DNA of 64,000 nt from Pseudomonas viridiflava (GCF_900583165.1 NZ_UTKY01000036.1:1-64000); one strand, 5' to 3'; shown: positions 1 through 9,936, counted from the stretch's first letter. The notes: generated by a model from the sequence alone, not told the origin. Translations and numbers: made by a program.

Positions 1-8
1 GCTACCAA

Positions 9-352
9 TGCAGTGGCTGACACACTGCAATCGGGGGCAAGCCCCCTCCCACAGTTTTAACCGAGTTATGCCTGTTCCAGTTGGGCTAAGCATTCCAGGC
101 GGCACTGGCTTTCGCCAGAAACTGAAGCCGTGCTCAGCTCAAATGTGGGAGGGGGCAAGCCCCCTCCCACAGTTTTAACCGAGTTCTGCCTGTTCCAGTT
201 GGGCTAAGCATTCCAGGCGACACTGGCTTTCGCCAGAAACTGAAGCCGTGCTCAGCTCAAATGTGGGAGGGGGCTTGCCCCCGATGGCGCTGGGTCAGTT
301 AACGATGCAGTGGCTGACCCACTGCAATCGGGGGCAAGCCCCCTCCCACATT
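9..352. repeat. REP cluster with a 118-bp tandem duplication
   Basis: This stretch before the first gene holds no ORF I can support. It contains REP palindromes of the GTGGGAGGGGGC / GCCCCCTCCCAC type at about 30-53, 143-170, 261-285 and 326-351. Positions 33-150 are repeated at 151-268 with a period of exactly 118 bp; I see two mismatches over the unit (68 versus 186, A/C; 102 versus 220, G/A). The final 261-351 segment is an inverted REP pair (REPIN). Confidence 0.85.
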
Positions 353-376
353 TGATCTCTGTATGCCTGTGACTAC

Positions 377-706
377 TCAGTAATCATCCCCACGCTCAGT
401 CACATCCCGCTCCACCGGCCCTGCATCCGGGTCGTAGCCCACCGGGAACTTGCCCTTCAAGGTCCACGCGAACGCGATGATTTCCGCGACGGTGCGGTAC
501 AGCTCTTCGGGAATACTGTCGCCCAACTCCATGCGCGCCAGCAGCTTTACCAACTCGGCATTCTCGTAGATCGGCACTTCATGCTCACGCGCCAACTTCA
601 GGATCGCTTCCGCCAGGGCGTCGTCGCCTTTGGCCGTCAACGTGGGCGCTTGCTGCCCGTCATATTTGAGCGCAATCGCCTGACGCGGTGGGTTTGTTTC
701 TTTCAT
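377..706 (-). CDS. FlhB-like export-switch C-terminal domain protein
   Basis: A 109-aa protein matching only the cytoplasmic C-terminal domain of the FlhB/YscU type III export switch. The recognisable core is TNPPRQAIALKYD near the N-terminus, followed by the ALAEAILKLAREHEVPIYEN and IPEELYRTVAEIIAFAW segments. No membrane segments are present. The NPTH autocleavage motif of full FlhB is replaced by NPPR, so self-cleavage is unlikely. The start overlaps the stop of the upstream FliK-like gene by ATGA, so the two are translationally coupled. By family knowledge such FhlB-like proteins are associated with flagellar export. Its precise role here is inferred from the neighbour. Confidence 0.8.
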   Translation of the reverse strand: MKETNPPRQAIALKYDGQQAPTLTAKGDDALAEAILKLAREHEVPIYENAELVKLLARMELGDSIPEELYRTVAEIIAFAWTLKGKFPVGYDPDAGPVERDVTERGDDY

Positions 707-2280
707 GCGGTTTCATCCACCCAGCGTTGCTCCAATCCGGTTTTCGGCCCGCGTGGCGGGGTGCCGACGTGGCAGTCCAGATCGCCAACGTTGATGCCCG
801 AGGTCACCAGGCGTTCGCGCAAATGGCCCAGGTGACTTTCGATCAAGCTCGCGGTAAATGCTCGCGTGGCCCACAACTGGCTCGACAACTTGCCCTGACT
901 CAATTGCGCCTGAACCTGCAACGGCCCAAGTGGCTCCATGTCGAAAGCTAAATCGACGCGCCAGAGCATGTGCTTGGGGTCTTTGCGGTCTTTGCGTTCG
1001 GGTTGGTCTTTGTCTGGCGAGGGCTCTTCGCGCTGGAACTTGACCTGCAGCGGCACGATATCCTGCAAGGTGCGCATGGGGATTTCCAGCTGCCAGGTGG
1101 TCTGTAGGCGGCCATCGGCGGTGGTGCCGGTTTGTTCCAGGCTCGACAGTTGATGGCTCTGCAAACGTGCAATTGCACCGGCGGCGAGACGCAGCAGGTT
1201 TTCCAGGTCGCCTTCACCTTCCAGTTTTGCCATCAGCCGTTCAGGCAACGGAAAGCTGGCGGGTGCCTGACGGGCGCTGACCTGGCCGAGTGTATTGAGC
1301 GGGCTGCGCACGAAGTTGGGCATTATTTGCGCCAGGGTATTCGCTGCGAGGATCGCATTCAGGTTGGTGCTGGTGGGCAGGGCGGGCAGCAAGTCGGCCA
1401 CCAGGCGCAGCAGCGCGCCTTTCATGTCCAGCGGTGGCACTCCTGGGTTCTGCCCGGCGAGCAGTTTGGCTTCAAGAAAGGCCCCGCTGTTTTGCACCAC
1501 CTGCGCCAGCACCTTGGGGTTACTCACCTGAGCCAAATCGGGCAAGGCCGACAGTAAGCGGTCGGCGGCGCTGCGCAGTTCGGCAGAGGTGCTTTCGTTG
1601 CGCGGCAGGTTTTGCAGGGCCGTGAAGACCGCATCCAGCGAGCCCTGACGACTTTGCTGGGTCGACAGTTGCTGGGTCACGGCCAACTGATCCTTGAGCC
1701 CGCTCAGAGGCACGAAATTCAGGGTCTGCGCGTCCTGCACCACGGCGCTGAGCAAGCTGCCGACCCGCAACGGCTGCGGGCTCTCCAGCGTCAGCGTCGC
1801 GCCCGCCAAGGCGTTATTGAGCACGGTCACCAGCGAACGGTAGATCGCCGGCTGCGCAGTGCCTTGGGGCAGCATTTGCGTGGTGAGTACCTTGGCCTGC
1901 AACAGCGTGCCAGCAGGTAGCTTGGCAGTGTCGATGTGGGTGAGGGCGGCCACATTGGCGCTGATCGCCTGTTGCAAACTCAAGGTCAGGTTACCAGCGG
2001 GCGTCTGGCCCACGGCCACATTGCTGCCCAGCGGCAACGGTTGCGCGCTGCTGGCCTGCACCAGTGTCTGCCGGCCACCTTCCAGCGTTAGCTTGAGCAG
2101 CAACTGAAAGGCTTCACCGCCTTGCTTGAGGGCGATTACCTCGGCGTTCACGGTTTTGCCCGGCGTGATCAAGCCGATCTGCGGCTCCAGCAGCTTGAGC
2201 AACTCACCGGCCGCAGGCGCGGTCGCCGCCCCGCTGGCTGGGGCAGGTGGGAGCACAGGAAGGTTGATCTCGCCGGTCAT
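703..2280 (-). CDS. Flagellar hook-length control protein FliK family
   Basis: A 525-aa protein with an Ala/Leu/Gln-rich N-terminal two thirds and a C-terminal Flg_hook-type domain (about residues 390-510: [20 protein letters not shown], then the [20 protein letters not shown] segment, then [20 protein letters not shown]). FliK proteins measure hook length and trigger the substrate switch through FlhB. Here the gene overlaps an FlhB-C-like partner by 4 nt, which supports a switch-related pairing. It is isolated from any flagellar operon in the window, so it is probably a second FliK-like protein rather than the main fliK. The start ATG at 2280 faces the ccm operon across a 200-bp divergent intergenic region. 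Confidence 0.75.
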   Translation of the reverse strand: MTGEINLPVLPPAPASGAATAPAAGELLKLLEPQIGLITPGKTVNAEVIALKQGGEAFQLLLKLTLEGGRQTLVQASSAQPLPLGSNVAVGQTPAGNLTLSLQQAISANVAALTHIDTAKLPAGTLLQAKVLTTQMLPQGTAQPAIYRSLVTVLNNALAGATLTLESPQPLRVGSLLSAVVQDAQTLNFVPLSGLKDQLAVTQQLSTQQSRQGSLDAVFTALQNLPRNESTSAELRSAADRLLSALPDLAQVSNPKVLAQVVQNSGAFLEAKLLAGQNPGVPPLDMKGALLRLVADLLPALPTSTNLNAILAANTLAQIMPNFVRSPLNTLGQVSARQAPASFPLPERLMAKLEGEGDLENLLRLAAGAIARLQSHQLSSLEQTGTTADGRLQTTWQLEIPMRTLQDIVPLQVKFQREEPSPDKDQPERKDRKDPKHMLWRVDLAFDMEPLGPLQVQAQLSQGKLSSQLWATRAFTASLIESHLGHLRERLVTSGINVGDLDCHVGTPPRGPKTGLEQRWVDETA

Positions 2281-2332
2281 CGTCTACGCCGTCTTGAAGG
2301 AAATTGCCCTCTTTAGAGTAGGGCATCGCATG

Positions 2333-2338
2333 TATAAT
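2333..2338 (+). promoter_or_regulatory. Candidate -10 box upstream of ccmA
   Basis: A perfect TATAAT lies 143 bp upstream of the ccmA start in the fliK/ccm divergent gap, preceded directly by TG. No good -35 is seen at 17 bp, so this is a single-element call. The downstream leader (2345-2480) contains AGAGAGC and GCTCTCT arms about 30 nt apart. Confidence 0.4.
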
Positions 2339-2480
2339 GCCGCCCGTCTGCAAAGAGAGCGCTGAAAACCTCACAACTATTTGATCCAGCTCTCTAAAAT
2401 CGGTCGCCAAAGCCGTTATTGTGCATTTCTCTTTAACGGCCGCTGCACCGCCGACTTGAACCGTAAAGGCCCGCGATCTT

Positions 2481-3116
2481 TTGACCAGCCCTCTTCTTGA
2501 AGCCGTAGCGCTCTCCTGTGAACGCGACCTGCGCCTGCTGTTCGAACACCTCGAACTGCGGCTGACGGGCGGCGATATGGTGCAGATCAGTGGCCCCAAC
2601 GGCAGCGGCAAGACCAGCTTGCTGCGCCTGCTGGCCGGGTTGATGCAGCCGACGGCTGGAGAGGTTCGGCTCAACGCTAAACCCCTGGCCGAACAACGCA
2701 CCGAGCTGGCGCGCAACCTGATATGGATTGGCCACGCCGCCGGTATCAAGGATGTGCTCACCGCCGAAGAAAACCTTAGCTGGCTCAGCGCCCTGCATCA
2801 TCCTGCTTCCCGCGATGCCATCTGGCAGGCCCTGGCCGCCGTGGGCCTCAAGGGTTTTGAAGACGTACCCTGCCATACCCTGTCCGCCGGCCAGCAGCGC
2901 CGCGTGGCGTTGGCCCGTTTGTATTTGCCGGGCCCGCCGTTGTGGATTCTCGATGAGCCGTTCACCGCCCTTGATAAACAGGGTGTCGCTCAGTTGGAAG
3001 AACACCTTGCCCAACACTGCGAGCAGGGCGGCCTGGTGGTCCTCACCACTCACCACACCCTGAGCCGCATGCCCGTCGGTTACCGCGACTTGGATCTGGG
3101 GCGGTGGTCAGCATGA
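2481..3116 (+). CDS. ccmA: Heme exporter ATP-binding protein CcmA
   Basis: A 211-aa ABC ATPase of the system I cytochrome c maturation pathway. It powers the CcmAB(CD) complex that releases holo-CcmE. Visible motifs are Walker [10 protein letters not shown] at about residue 38, signature LSAGQ at 134 and Walker B LWILDEP at 154. The start is a TTG at 2481; the family N-terminus ([19 protein letters not shown]) begins immediately, and I see no better ATG. It is the first gene of ccmABCDEFGHI, and its stop overlaps the ccmB start by ATGA. Confidence 0.93.
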   Translation: MTSPLLEAVALSCERDLRLLFEHLELRLTGGDMVQISGPNGSGKTSLLRLLAGLMQPTAGEVRLNAKPLAEQRTELARNLIWIGHAAGIKDVLTAEENLSWLSALHHPASRDAIWQALAAVGLKGFEDVPCHTLSAGQQRRVALARLYLPGPPLWILDEPFTALDKQGVAQLEEHLAQHCEQGGLVVLTTHHTLSRMPVGYRDLDLGRWSA

Positions 3117-3781
3117 GTGTGTTTGCCCTGTTGGTCGCCCGCGAAGCGCGGCTGTTGTGCCGTCGCCCGGCCGAACTAGCCAACCCGTTGGTGTTCTTTG
3201 CCATCGTGATTGCGCTGTTCCCGTTGGCGGTCGGTCCTGAGACTAAACTGTTGCAAACCTTGTCTCCGGGACTGGTGTGGGTGGCCGCGCTTTTATCGGT
3301 TCTGCTCTCGCTGGACGGGCTGTTTCGCAGTGATTTTGAAGACGGTTCCCTGGAACAGTGGGTCCTTTCGTCGCACCCTTTGCCACTACTGGTGTTGGCC
3401 AAGGTACTGGCACACTGGGCTTTTTCCGGACTGGCGCTGGTCTTGCTTTCGCCGCTGTTGGCGATGATGCTCGGCTTGCCCACCGAGTGCCTGCCGATCC
3501 TGCTGCTGAGCCTGTTGCTCGGCACGCCCATCCTGAGCCTGTTGGGTGCAGTCGGCGCGGCGTTGACGGTTGGATTGAAGCGGGGCGGCCTGCTGCTGGC
3601 GCTGTTGATTCTGCCTTTGTATATCCCGGTGTTGATCCTGGGCAGCGGTGCGTTGCAAGCCGCGCTCATGGGTATGCCGGCGACCGGTTACCTCTTGTGG
3701 CTTGGTAGCCTGACCGCCTTGGCGGTAACCCTGACACCCTTTGCTATAGCGGCCGGCCTGAAGATCAGCGTCGGTGAATAA
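3113..3781 (+). CDS. ccmB: Heme exporter membrane protein CcmB
   Basis: A 222-aa polytopic inner-membrane permease with about six hydrophobic segments, the partner of CcmA in heme handling for cytochrome c biogenesis. I chose the ATG at 3113, which overlaps the ccmA stop (ATGA), over an in-frame GTG at 3104; the coupling and the sequence [15 protein letters not shown] match the family start. The length is normal for the family. It is followed by an 81-nt gap before ccmC, the largest gap inside the operon. Confidence 0.93.
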   Translation: MSVFALLVAREARLLCRRPAELANPLVFFAIVIALFPLAVGPETKLLQTLSPGLVWVAALLSVLLSLDGLFRSDFEDGSLEQWVLSSHPLPLLVLAKVLAHWAFSGLALVLLSPLLAMMLGLPTECLPILLLSLLLGTPILSLLGAVGAALTVGLKRGGLLLALLILPLYIPVLILGSGALQAALMGMPATGYLLWLGSLTALAVTLTPFAIAAGLKISVGE

Positions 3782-3862
3782 TGAGGTCTGGCCACGTGAT
3801 CTTGGCCAGTAAAGACCCTACGCTGCTTGCACAGACAAGCAGCAACCGTGATGGAAACAGCA

Positions 3863-4618
3863 ATGAACTGGACCTGGTTTCACAAGCTCGGCTCGCCCAA
3901 ATGGTTCTACGGCATCAGTGGCAAGCTGCTGCCGTGGTTGAGCATCGCTGCGGTGTTGCTGATCGGCATCGGCCTGGTGTGGGGCCTGGCCTTCGCGCCG
4001 CCGGACTACCAGCAAGGCAACAGCTTTCGCATCATCTATATCCACGTACCCGCCGCGATGCTGGCCCAGTCCTGCTACGTGATGCTGGCCGTGTGCGGCA
4101 TCGTTGGCCTGGTGTGGAAGATGAAACTGGCGGACGTGGCCCTGCAATGCGCCGCGCCCATCGGTGCGTGGATGACCGCCGTCGCACTGGTCACCGGCGC
4201 GATCTGGGGCAAGCCGACCTGGGGTTCGTGGTGGGTGTGGGATGCGCGACTAACGTCCATGTTGATCCTGCTGTTCCTGTACTTCGGTCTCATTGCACTG
4301 GGCAACGCCATCAGTAATCGTGACAGCGCCGCCAAGGCCTGCGCGGTGCTGGCGATTGTCGGTGTGATCAACATCCCGATCATCAAGTACTCGGTGGAGT
4401 GGTGGAACACCCTGCACCAGGGCGCCACCTTCACCCTTACCGAAAAGCCAGCCATGCCCGTCGAAATGTGGGCGCCGCTGCTGCTGATGGTGCTGGGTTT
4501 CTACTGCTTCTTTGGCGCCGTGCTGCTGATGCGCATGCGGCTTGAAGTGCTCAAGCGTGAAGCCCGCGCCAGTTGGGTCAAGGCCGAAGTGCACAGCAGC
4601 TTGGGAGCGCGTGGATGA
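3863..4618 (+). CDS. ccmC: Heme lyase subunit / heme exporter CcmC
   Basis: A 251-aa membrane protein of the heme-handling family. The tryptophan-rich WWD signature is visible as [13 protein letters not shown], flanked by hydrophobic helices; conserved histidines precede and follow it (YIHVPAA and NTLHQG). CcmC loads heme onto CcmE in the periplasm. The start at 3863 ([14 protein letters not shown]) is preferred on family similarity and a nearby GGAAA. In-frame starts at 3851 (ATG) and 3827 (TTG) would add 4 or 12 residues. The stop overlaps the ccmD ATG. Confidence 0.93.
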   Translation: MNWTWFHKLGSPKWFYGISGKLLPWLSIAAVLLIGIGLVWGLAFAPPDYQQGNSFRIIYIHVPAAMLAQSCYVMLAVCGIVGLVWKMKLADVALQCAAPIGAWMTAVALVTGAIWGKPTWGSWWVWDARLTSMLILLFLYFGLIALGNAISNRDSAAKACAVLAIVGVINIPIIKYSVEWWNTLHQGATFTLTEKPAMPVEMWAPLLLMVLGFYCFFGAVLLMRMRLEVLKREARASWVKAEVHSSLGARG

Positions 4619-4791
4619 GTTTTGCATCGTTTAGCGAGTTTCTCGCCATGGGCCATCACGGCCTGTATGTCTGGACGGCCTATGGCATCTGCCTGGCGGT
4701 GCTGGCCCTCAACGTCGCCGCGCCGATCCTGGCCCGCAAGCGTTACTTGCAACAAGAGGCGCGTCGTCTGCGCCGGGAGACCGAAAAGTGA
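4615..4791 (+). CDS. ccmD: Heme exporter small subunit CcmD
   Basis: A 58-aa single-pass membrane protein: a short N-terminal stretch ([18 protein letters not shown]), one hydrophobic helix ([19 protein letters not shown]) and a basic cytoplasmic tail ([19 protein letters not shown]), the typical CcmD layout. It helps CcmE associate with CcmC and release heme. The ATG at 4615 overlaps the ccmC stop (ATGA), and its own stop overlaps the ccmE GTG start, so translation is coupled on both sides. Confidence 0.92.
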   Translation: MSFASFSEFLAMGHHGLYVWTAYGICLAVLALNVAAPILARKRYLQQEARRLRRETEK

Positions 4792-5243
4792 ATCCGCTGC
4801 GTAGAAAGCGTCTGTTGATCATCCTTGCCATCATGGCCGGCGTCGGCATTGCCGTGGCCCTGGCCCTGAGCGCGTTGCAGCAGAACATCAATCTGTTCTA
4901 CACCCCGACTCAAATTGCCAATGGCGAAGCGCCCGTCGATACGCGTATTCGCGCCGGCGGCATGGTGGAGCAGGGCTCGCTCAAGCGTTCTGCCGACTCC
5001 CTCGACGTGACCTTCGTGGTCACCGACTTCAGCAAGTCCGTGACCATCAGCTATCGCGGCATCCTCCCGGACCTGTTCCGCGAAGGCCAGGGCATCGTCG
5101 CCCTGGGCAAGCTCAACGCTCAAGGCGTGGTAGTGGCCGATGAAGTGCTGGCCAAGCACGATGAGAAATATATGCCACCGGAAGTCACCAAAGCCCTGAA
5201 AGACAGCGGCCAGTCCGCACCCACGCCCGCCAAGGAGGGTTGA
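4788..5243 (+). CDS. ccmE: Periplasmic heme chaperone CcmE
   Basis: A 151-aa protein with an N-terminal membrane anchor (residues about 8-29) and a periplasmic OB-fold domain. The heme-attaching histidine is visible as H124 in [13 protein letters not shown], with the conserved tyrosine four residues on. CcmE binds heme covalently from CcmC and passes it to CcmF. The start is GTG at 4788, overlapping the ccmD stop. The C-terminal tail is short and ends in PTPAKEG, which contains the ribosome-binding site of ccmF (AAGGAGGG at about 5231). Confidence 0.95.
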   Translation: MNPLRRKRLLIILAIMAGVGIAVALALSALQQNINLFYTPTQIANGEAPVDTRIRAGGMVEQGSLKRSADSLDVTFVVTDFSKSVTISYRGILPDLFREGQGIVALGKLNAQGVVVADEVLAKHDEKYMPPEVTKALKDSGQSAPTPAKEG

Positions 5244-5246
5244 GTG

Positions 5247-7235
5247 ATGACGTCTGCACTGTTTATTCCAGAGCTCGGCCACCTGGCGATGATCCTCGCC
5301 CTGTGTTTTGCCGTCGTGCAAGCGGTGGTGCCGCTGCTCGGTGCCTGGCGCGGTGACCGGCTGTGGATGAGCCTGGCGCAGCCGGCCGCTTGGGGCCAGT
5401 TTGCGTTCCTGCTGTTTGCCTTCGGCTGTCTGACGTACGCGTTTATGAGCGACGACTTTTCCGTCGCTTATGTGGCCAATAACTCCAACAGCGCACTGCC
5501 TTGGTACTACAAGTTCAGCGCCGTATGGGGTGCACACGAAGGTTCGCTGTTGCTGTGGGCGTTGATCCTTGGCGGCTGGACATTCGCCGTGTCAGTGTTC
5601 TCGCGCCAACTGCCGCAAGTGATGCTGGCGCGGGTGCTGGCGGTGATGGGCATGATCAGCATCGGGTTCTTGCTGTTTTTGATCATGACCTCCAACCCGT
5701 TCACGCGCATCCTGCCGCAGATTCCGCAGAACGGGCATGACCTCAACCCCCTGCTGCAAGACATCGGCCTGATCGTGCACCCGCCGATGCTCTATATGGG
5801 CTACGTCGGTTTCTCGGTGGCCTTTGCGTTCGCTATCGCCGCGTTGCTCGGGGGGCGCCTCGATGCGGCCTGGGCACGTTGGTCGCGGCCTTGGACTATC
5901 GTCGCCTGGGCCTTCCTCGGCATCGGCATCACCCTCGGTTCGTGGTGGGCCTATTACGAACTCGGCTGGGGCGGCTGGTGGTTCTGGGACCCGGTGGAAA
6001 ACGCCTCCTTCATGCCTTGGCTGGTGGGCACCGCGCTGATCCACTCGCTGGCCGTCACTGAAAAACGCGGCGTGTTCAAGAGCTGGACGGTACTGCTGGC
6101 CATCGCGGCGTTTTCCCTCAGCCTGCTGGGGACTTTCCTGGTGCGTTCGGGCGTGCTGACGTCGGTGCATGCGTTTGCTTCCGACCCGGCGCGGGGCGTG
6201 TTCATCCTGATCTTCCTGCTGTTTGTGGTCGGCGGTTCGCTCACCTTGTTCGCCTTGCGCGCGCCGGTGGTCAAGAGCCAGGTCGGATTCAACCTGTGGT
6301 CGCGGGAAACCCTGCTGCTGGGCAATAACCTGGTACTGGTGGTGGCGGCCTCGATGATCCTGCTCGGCACGCTGTACCCGTTGGTGCTGGATGCCTTGAG
6401 CGGCGCCAAGCTGTCCGTCGGCCCGCCGTATTTCAATGCGCTGTTTATCCCATTGATGGGCCTGTTGATGGTAGTGATGGCGGTCGGCGTATTGGTGCGC
6501 TGGAAAGATACCCCGGTGAAATGGCTCGCGGGCATGTTGATGCCGGTGTTGCTGGGCAGCGTTGCGCTGGCGGTGATCGCTGGTTTTGCTTACGGCGACT
6601 TCGACTGGGCGGTGCTGGCCACCTTCCTGCTGGCGGCCTGGGTGTTGCTGGCGGGTGTGCGCGATATCGTCGACAAGACCCGTCACAAAGGCTTGATCAA
6701 GGGTTTGCCAACCTTGACCCGCAGCTATTGGGGCATGCAGATCGCCCATATCGGCATCGCCGTGTGTGCCCTGGGCGTGGTGTTGTCCAGCCAGAACAGC
6801 GCCGAGCGCGACCTGCGCCTGGCGCCGGGCGAGTCCATGGACCTGGCCGGTTATCACTTCATCTTTGAAGGTGCCAAGCACTTCGAAGGGCCGAACTTCA
6901 CGTCCGACAAAGGCACCGTGCGCGTCGTACGCAACGGCAAGGAAATCGCCGTGCTGCACCCGGAAAAACGCCTATACACCGTGCAAAGCTCGATGATGAC
7001 CGAAGCGGGTATCGACGCCGGTTTCACCCGCGACCTGTATGTGGCGCTGGGTGAGCCGTTGGGTGATGGCGCGTGGGCCGTGCGGGTGCATGTGAAACCG
7101 TTTGTGCGTTGGATCTGGTTCGGCGGCTTGCTCACTGGATTGGGTGGTTTGCTGGCGGCGCTGGATCGACGCTATCGGGTCAAGGTCAAGAGTCGGGTGC
7201 GTGAAGCCCTTGGCATGCAGGGAGCGGCGGTATGA
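5247..7235 (+). CDS. ccmF: Heme lyase CcmF
   Basis: A large polytopic inner-membrane protein of 662 aa, the catalytic core of the cytochrome c heme lyase. The WWD motif is clear (GWGGWWFWDPVENASFMPWL), with conserved flanking histidines such as WGAHEGS and LIVHPPMLYMGY. ATG at 5247 is 9 nt from a strong AAGGAGGG; an in-frame GTG at 5244 is also possible. The stop overlaps the ccmG ATG. Length and topology are normal for the family. Confidence 0.95.
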   Translation: MTSALFIPELGHLAMILALCFAVVQAVVPLLGAWRGDRLWMSLAQPAAWGQFAFLLFAFGCLTYAFMSDDFSVAYVANNSNSALPWYYKFSAVWGAHEGSLLLWALILGGWTFAVSVFSRQLPQVMLARVLAVMGMISIGFLLFLIMTSNPFTRILPQIPQNGHDLNPLLQDIGLIVHPPMLYMGYVGFSVAFAFAIAALLGGRLDAAWARWSRPWTIVAWAFLGIGITLGSWWAYYELGWGGWWFWDPVENASFMPWLVGTALIHSLAVTEKRGVFKSWTVLLAIAAFSLSLLGTFLVRSGVLTSVHAFASDPARGVFILIFLLFVVGGSLTLFALRAPVVKSQVGFNLWSRETLLLGNNLVLVVAASMILLGTLYPLVLDALSGAKLSVGPPYFNALFIPLMGLLMVVMAVGVLVRWKDTPVKWLAGMLMPVLLGSVALAVIAGFAYGDFDWAVLATFLLAAWVLLAGVRDIVDKTRHKGLIKGLPTLTRSYWGMQIAHIGIAVCALGVVLSSQNSAERDLRLAPGESMDLAGYHFIFEGAKHFEGPNFTSDKGTVRVVRNGKEIAVLHPEKRLYTVQSSMMTEAGIDAGFTRDLYVALGEPLGDGAWAVRVHVKPFVRWIWFGGLLTGLGGLLAALDRRYRVKVKSRVREALGMQGAAV

Positions 7236-7768
7236 AGCGTTGGTTGATGGCGATCCCTCTGATCGTATTTTTGCTTGGCGCTGTAATCCTGTATCGGGGC
7301 CTCTATCTGGACCCCTCCGAGCTGCCTTCGGCAATGATCGGCAAGCCGTTCCCGGCGTTCAGCCTGCCAACGGTGCAGGGCGATAAAACCCTGACCCAGG
7401 CCGATTTGCTGGGCAAGCCGGCGCTGGTCAACGTGTGGGGCACCTGGTGCATCTCCTGCCGCGTCGAGCACCCGGTGCTGAACAAACTCGCCGAGAAAGG
7501 CGTGGTGATCTACGGCATCAACTACAAGGACGATAACGCTGCAGCCTTGAAGTGGCTGGCGGAATTCCATAACCCATACCAGTTGGACATCCGCGATGAG
7601 GACGGCAACCTCGGCCTCAATCTCGGCGTGTACGGCGCGCCGGAAACTTTCTTTATCGACGCCAAGGGCGTGATCCGCGACAAGTACGTTGGCGTGATTG
7701 ACGAAGTCGTCTGGCGTGAACAACTGGCCGGCAAGTACCAGGCCCTGGTCGATGAGGCCAAGCCATGA
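7232..7768 (+). CDS. ccmG: Thiol:disulfide interchange protein CcmG/DsbE
   Basis: A 178-aa membrane-anchored periplasmic thioredoxin. It has an N-terminal anchor (about residues 4-22) and a thioredoxin fold with the active site WCISC (C73, C76) followed by RVEHP, the CcmG-specific acidic surroundings (GINYKDD) and the cis-Pro segment YGAPETF. It reduces apocytochrome c or CcmH before heme ligation. The active-site dipeptide is Ile-Ser rather than the Pro-Thr of E. coli CcmG. It overlaps both ccmF and ccmH by 4 nt. Confidence 0.94.
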   Translation: MKRWLMAIPLIVFLLGAVILYRGLYLDPSELPSAMIGKPFPAFSLPTVQGDKTLTQADLLGKPALVNVWGTWCISCRVEHPVLNKLAEKGVVIYGINYKDDNAAALKWLAEFHNPYQLDIRDEDGNLGLNLGVYGAPETFFIDAKGVIRDKYVGVIDEVVWREQLAGKYQALVDEAKP

Positions 7769-8238
7769 AGCGTCTGCTAGCCGCCGCTGTGTTGGCCTTT
7801 GGGTTGGCCGGCGTGGCCCACGCCGCCATCGACACTTACGAGTTCGCCAAAGACGGTGACCGCGAGCGCTTCCGCGAGCTGACCAAGGAACTGCGCTGCC
7901 CCAAGTGCCAGAACCAGGATATCGCCGACTCCAACGCGCCCATCGCCGCCGACCTGCGCAAAGAAATCTTCCGCATGCTGGGGGAGGGCAAGGACAACCA
8001 GCAGATCATCGACTTCATGGTCGACCGCTACGGTGATTTTGTGCGCTACAAACCGGCCCTTACCGGCAAGACTGCGCTGTTGTGGTTCGGCCCGGCCGGG
8101 TTGTTGCTGACAGGTGTGGTGGTGATGGCGGTGATCGTGCGCCGTCGCCGTGCCGCGCCTACCGATGGTTTCGACGCGCTATCCCCTGACGAGCGCAAAC
8201 GCCTCGACCAATTGCTGGACACCAAGACTGATGATTGA
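7765..8238 (+). CDS. ccmH: Cytochrome c maturation protein CcmH (CcmL-type)
   Basis: A 157-aa protein with a signal peptide (cleavage likely after VAHA, residue 20), the redox motif LRCPKCQ (C45, C48) in a three-helix domain, and a single C-terminal membrane helix (about residues 95-118). It corresponds to the N-terminal half of E. coli CcmH; the TPR half is the separate downstream gene ccmI, the usual split in Pseudomonas. Its stop lies inside the start region of ccmI (ATGATTGA). Confidence 0.93.
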   Translation: MKRLLAAAVLAFGLAGVAHAAIDTYEFAKDGDRERFRELTKELRCPKCQNQDIADSNAPIAADLRKEIFRMLGEGKDNQQIIDFMVDRYGDFVRYKPALTGKTALLWFGPAGLLLTGVVVMAVIVRRRRAAPTDGFDALSPDERKRLDQLLDTKTDD

Positions 8239-9421
8239 TTTTTGGCTGGCAGCCGGCTTGCTGCTCCTGATTGCCCTGAGTTTTCTGTTGATCCCTGTGC
8301 TGCGCGGCCGCCGCGCCCAGCGTGAAGAGGACCGCACCGCGTTGAATGTGGCGTTGTACCAAGAGCGCGTTGCCGAGTTGCAAGTGCAGCAGGACGAAGG
8401 CGTGCTCAATGCCGCCCAGCTTGATACCGGTCGCGCCGAAGCCGCCCGCGAATTGCTGGCCGACACCGAAGGCGTGGAAAAACCCCGCGAATCGCGTCTG
8501 GGCAAGCCGCTGCCCTTGTTTGCCGCGATCCTCGTGCCGATATTGGGCGTAGCGCTGTATCTGCATTATGGCGCCAGCGACAAGGTCGAACTGACCCGCG
8601 AGTTCTCCCAGCCGCCGGTGTCCATCGAAGACATGACCCACCGTCTTGAGCGCGCCGCCGCCGCCCAGCCGGACTCTGCCGAAGGCTTGTACTTCCTGGG
8701 GCGCGCCTACATGGCCCAGGACCGCTCGGCCGATGCAGCCAAGGTCTTCGAACGCACGGTGGCCCTTGCGGGTCGCCAACCGGAACTGCTCGGCCAGTGG
8801 GCCCAGGCCCAGTACTTTGCAGATAACAAACAATGGTCGCCCAAGGTCCAGGCCTTGACCGACGAGGCTTTGAAGCTGGACCCCAAAGAAGTCACCAGCC
8901 TCGGCCTGTTGGGTATCGCTGCGTTTGAAGGCCAGCGCTATCAGGAAGCGATCGATTACTGGAATCGCCTGCTGGCCCAACTGCCGCCAGACGATAACTC
9001 CCGTGTCGCGCTGCAGGGTGGCATCGACCGCGCTGCGGAAAAGCTCAAGGAAAGCGGTGGCACTGTTGCCCAAGCGCCTAAGGCACTTCTGAAAGTGCGC
9101 GTGGATTTGTCGGCGGACGTGAAGGCTAAGTCCCTGCCGGGTGACAGCGTATTCATCTTCGCCCGCGCTGTCTCCGGCCCGCCGGCCCCTTTGGCGGCCA
9201 AGCGCTTCACCGTCGCCGATTTGCCGGTCACCGTCGAGCTGGGCGATGCCGATGCGATGATGCCGCAGTTGAAACTGTCGAACTTCCCCGAAGTCCAACT
9301 GGTTGCGCGCATATCCCGGGCCGGTCTTCCGACCGCTGGCGAGTGGATCGGCCGCAGCCAACCCTTGGCCAGCACCACCACTGCCTTGCAGCAGCTGACC
9401 ATTGACAGTCCGGATAAGTAA
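8231..9421 (+). CDS. ccmI: Cytochrome c maturation TPR protein CcmI (CycH)
   Basis: A 396-aa apocytochrome c chaperone. Two membrane helices flank a cytoplasmic loop (helix 1 about residues 3-22, then the [14 protein letters not shown] coiled segment, helix 2 about 95-112). They are followed by periplasmic TPR repeats ([19 protein letters not shown] region onward) and a C-terminal beta-rich domain. It presents the CXXCH peptide to CcmF/H. I chose the ATG at 8231 (MIDFWLAAG) because it overlaps the ccmH stop by 8 nt and begins directly with the membrane helix. Confidence 0.93.
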   Translation: MIDFWLAAGLLLLIALSFLLIPVLRGRRAQREEDRTALNVALYQERVAELQVQQDEGVLNAAQLDTGRAEAARELLADTEGVEKPRESRLGKPLPLFAAILVPILGVALYLHYGASDKVELTREFSQPPVSIEDMTHRLERAAAAQPDSAEGLYFLGRAYMAQDRSADAAKVFERTVALAGRQPELLGQWAQAQYFADNKQWSPKVQALTDEALKLDPKEVTSLGLLGIAAFEGQRYQEAIDYWNRLLAQLPPDDNSRVALQGGIDRAAEKLKESGGTVAQAPKALLKVRVDLSADVKAKSLPGDSVFIFARAVSGPPAPLAAKRFTVADLPVTVELGDADAMMPQLKLSNFPEVQLVARISRAGLPTAGEWIGRSQPLASTTTALQQLTIDSPDK

Positions 9422-9437
9422 TTTCGAGGAAACGCCT

Positions 9438-9848
9438 ATGACCGCATTAGCACGCATCACCCTGCTCAGCCTGGTATTGGGGCTGAGCGCTTGTGCGGTC
9501 CACCGGCCACCTCCGGCGCCGACCGGCCCGACCATCCCGCCGTCAGGGCCGTCGACGCAGCCCAGCACTAAACCCAGCACCAAACCCTCCGGCCCGGTAA
9601 CCCCAGCGCCGAAAAAGCCTGTGCCGACTTCTTCGCCCACCTTCGCGCCGCCGCCGGGTGCTGCCAGCCACTGGGACGGCAATATGAAGGTCTATGTGCT
9701 GGACGACCAACCCGACACCTTCTACCGCCAGCGCACCTATTATCGCTGGAGCAACGGCTGGAGCCGTTCCATCAGCCCGAATGGGCCGTGGGAAGACACC
9801 AACGTGCAGGGCGTACCGCCCGGTTTAAGCAAAAAATACGCGCAATGA
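9438..9848 (+). CDS. Proline-rich lipoprotein, function unknown
   Basis: A 136-aa predicted lipoprotein. The signal peptide ends in the lipobox LSAC (Cys at about residue 19). A Pro/Ser/Thr/Lys-rich spacer with short repeats (STKPSTKPS) spans about residues 20-75, and a compact C-terminal domain rich in Tyr and Trp follows (KVYVLDDQPDTFYRQRTYYRW). The ATG at 9438 has a GAGGA 8-9 nt upstream. It lies 16 nt after ccmI and ahead of the operon terminator, so it is probably co-transcribed with ccm. I cannot assign a function. Confidence 0.8.
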   Translation: MTALARITLLSLVLGLSACAVHRPPPAPTGPTIPPSGPSTQPSTKPSTKPSGPVTPAPKKPVPTSSPTFAPPPGAASHWDGNMKVYVLDDQPDTFYRQRTYYRWSNGWSRSISPNGPWEDTNVQGVPPGLSKKYAQ

Positions 9849-9849
9849 C

Positions 9850-9877
9850 AAAAGGCGACCTTCGGGTCGCCTTTTTC
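9850..9877. terminator. Rho-independent terminator after the ccm operon
   Basis: A perfect hairpin AAAGGCGACC-TTCG-GGTCGCCTTT followed by a T run, starting 2 nt after the lipoprotein stop. The A/T symmetry lets it also serve the minus-strand gene ending at 9937. Confidence 0.9.
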
Positions 9878-9936
9878 TTTGGCCTTCAAATGCGCGCTGC
9901 AACTTGATGGAGATCCTCTGCGCGATCAGCACGTTT

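Noticed and set aside
1..352. Possible CRISPR-like array at the left end
   Set aside because: Palindromes are REP units with two near-identical 118-bp copies, not short repeats with unique spacers, and no cas gene is near.
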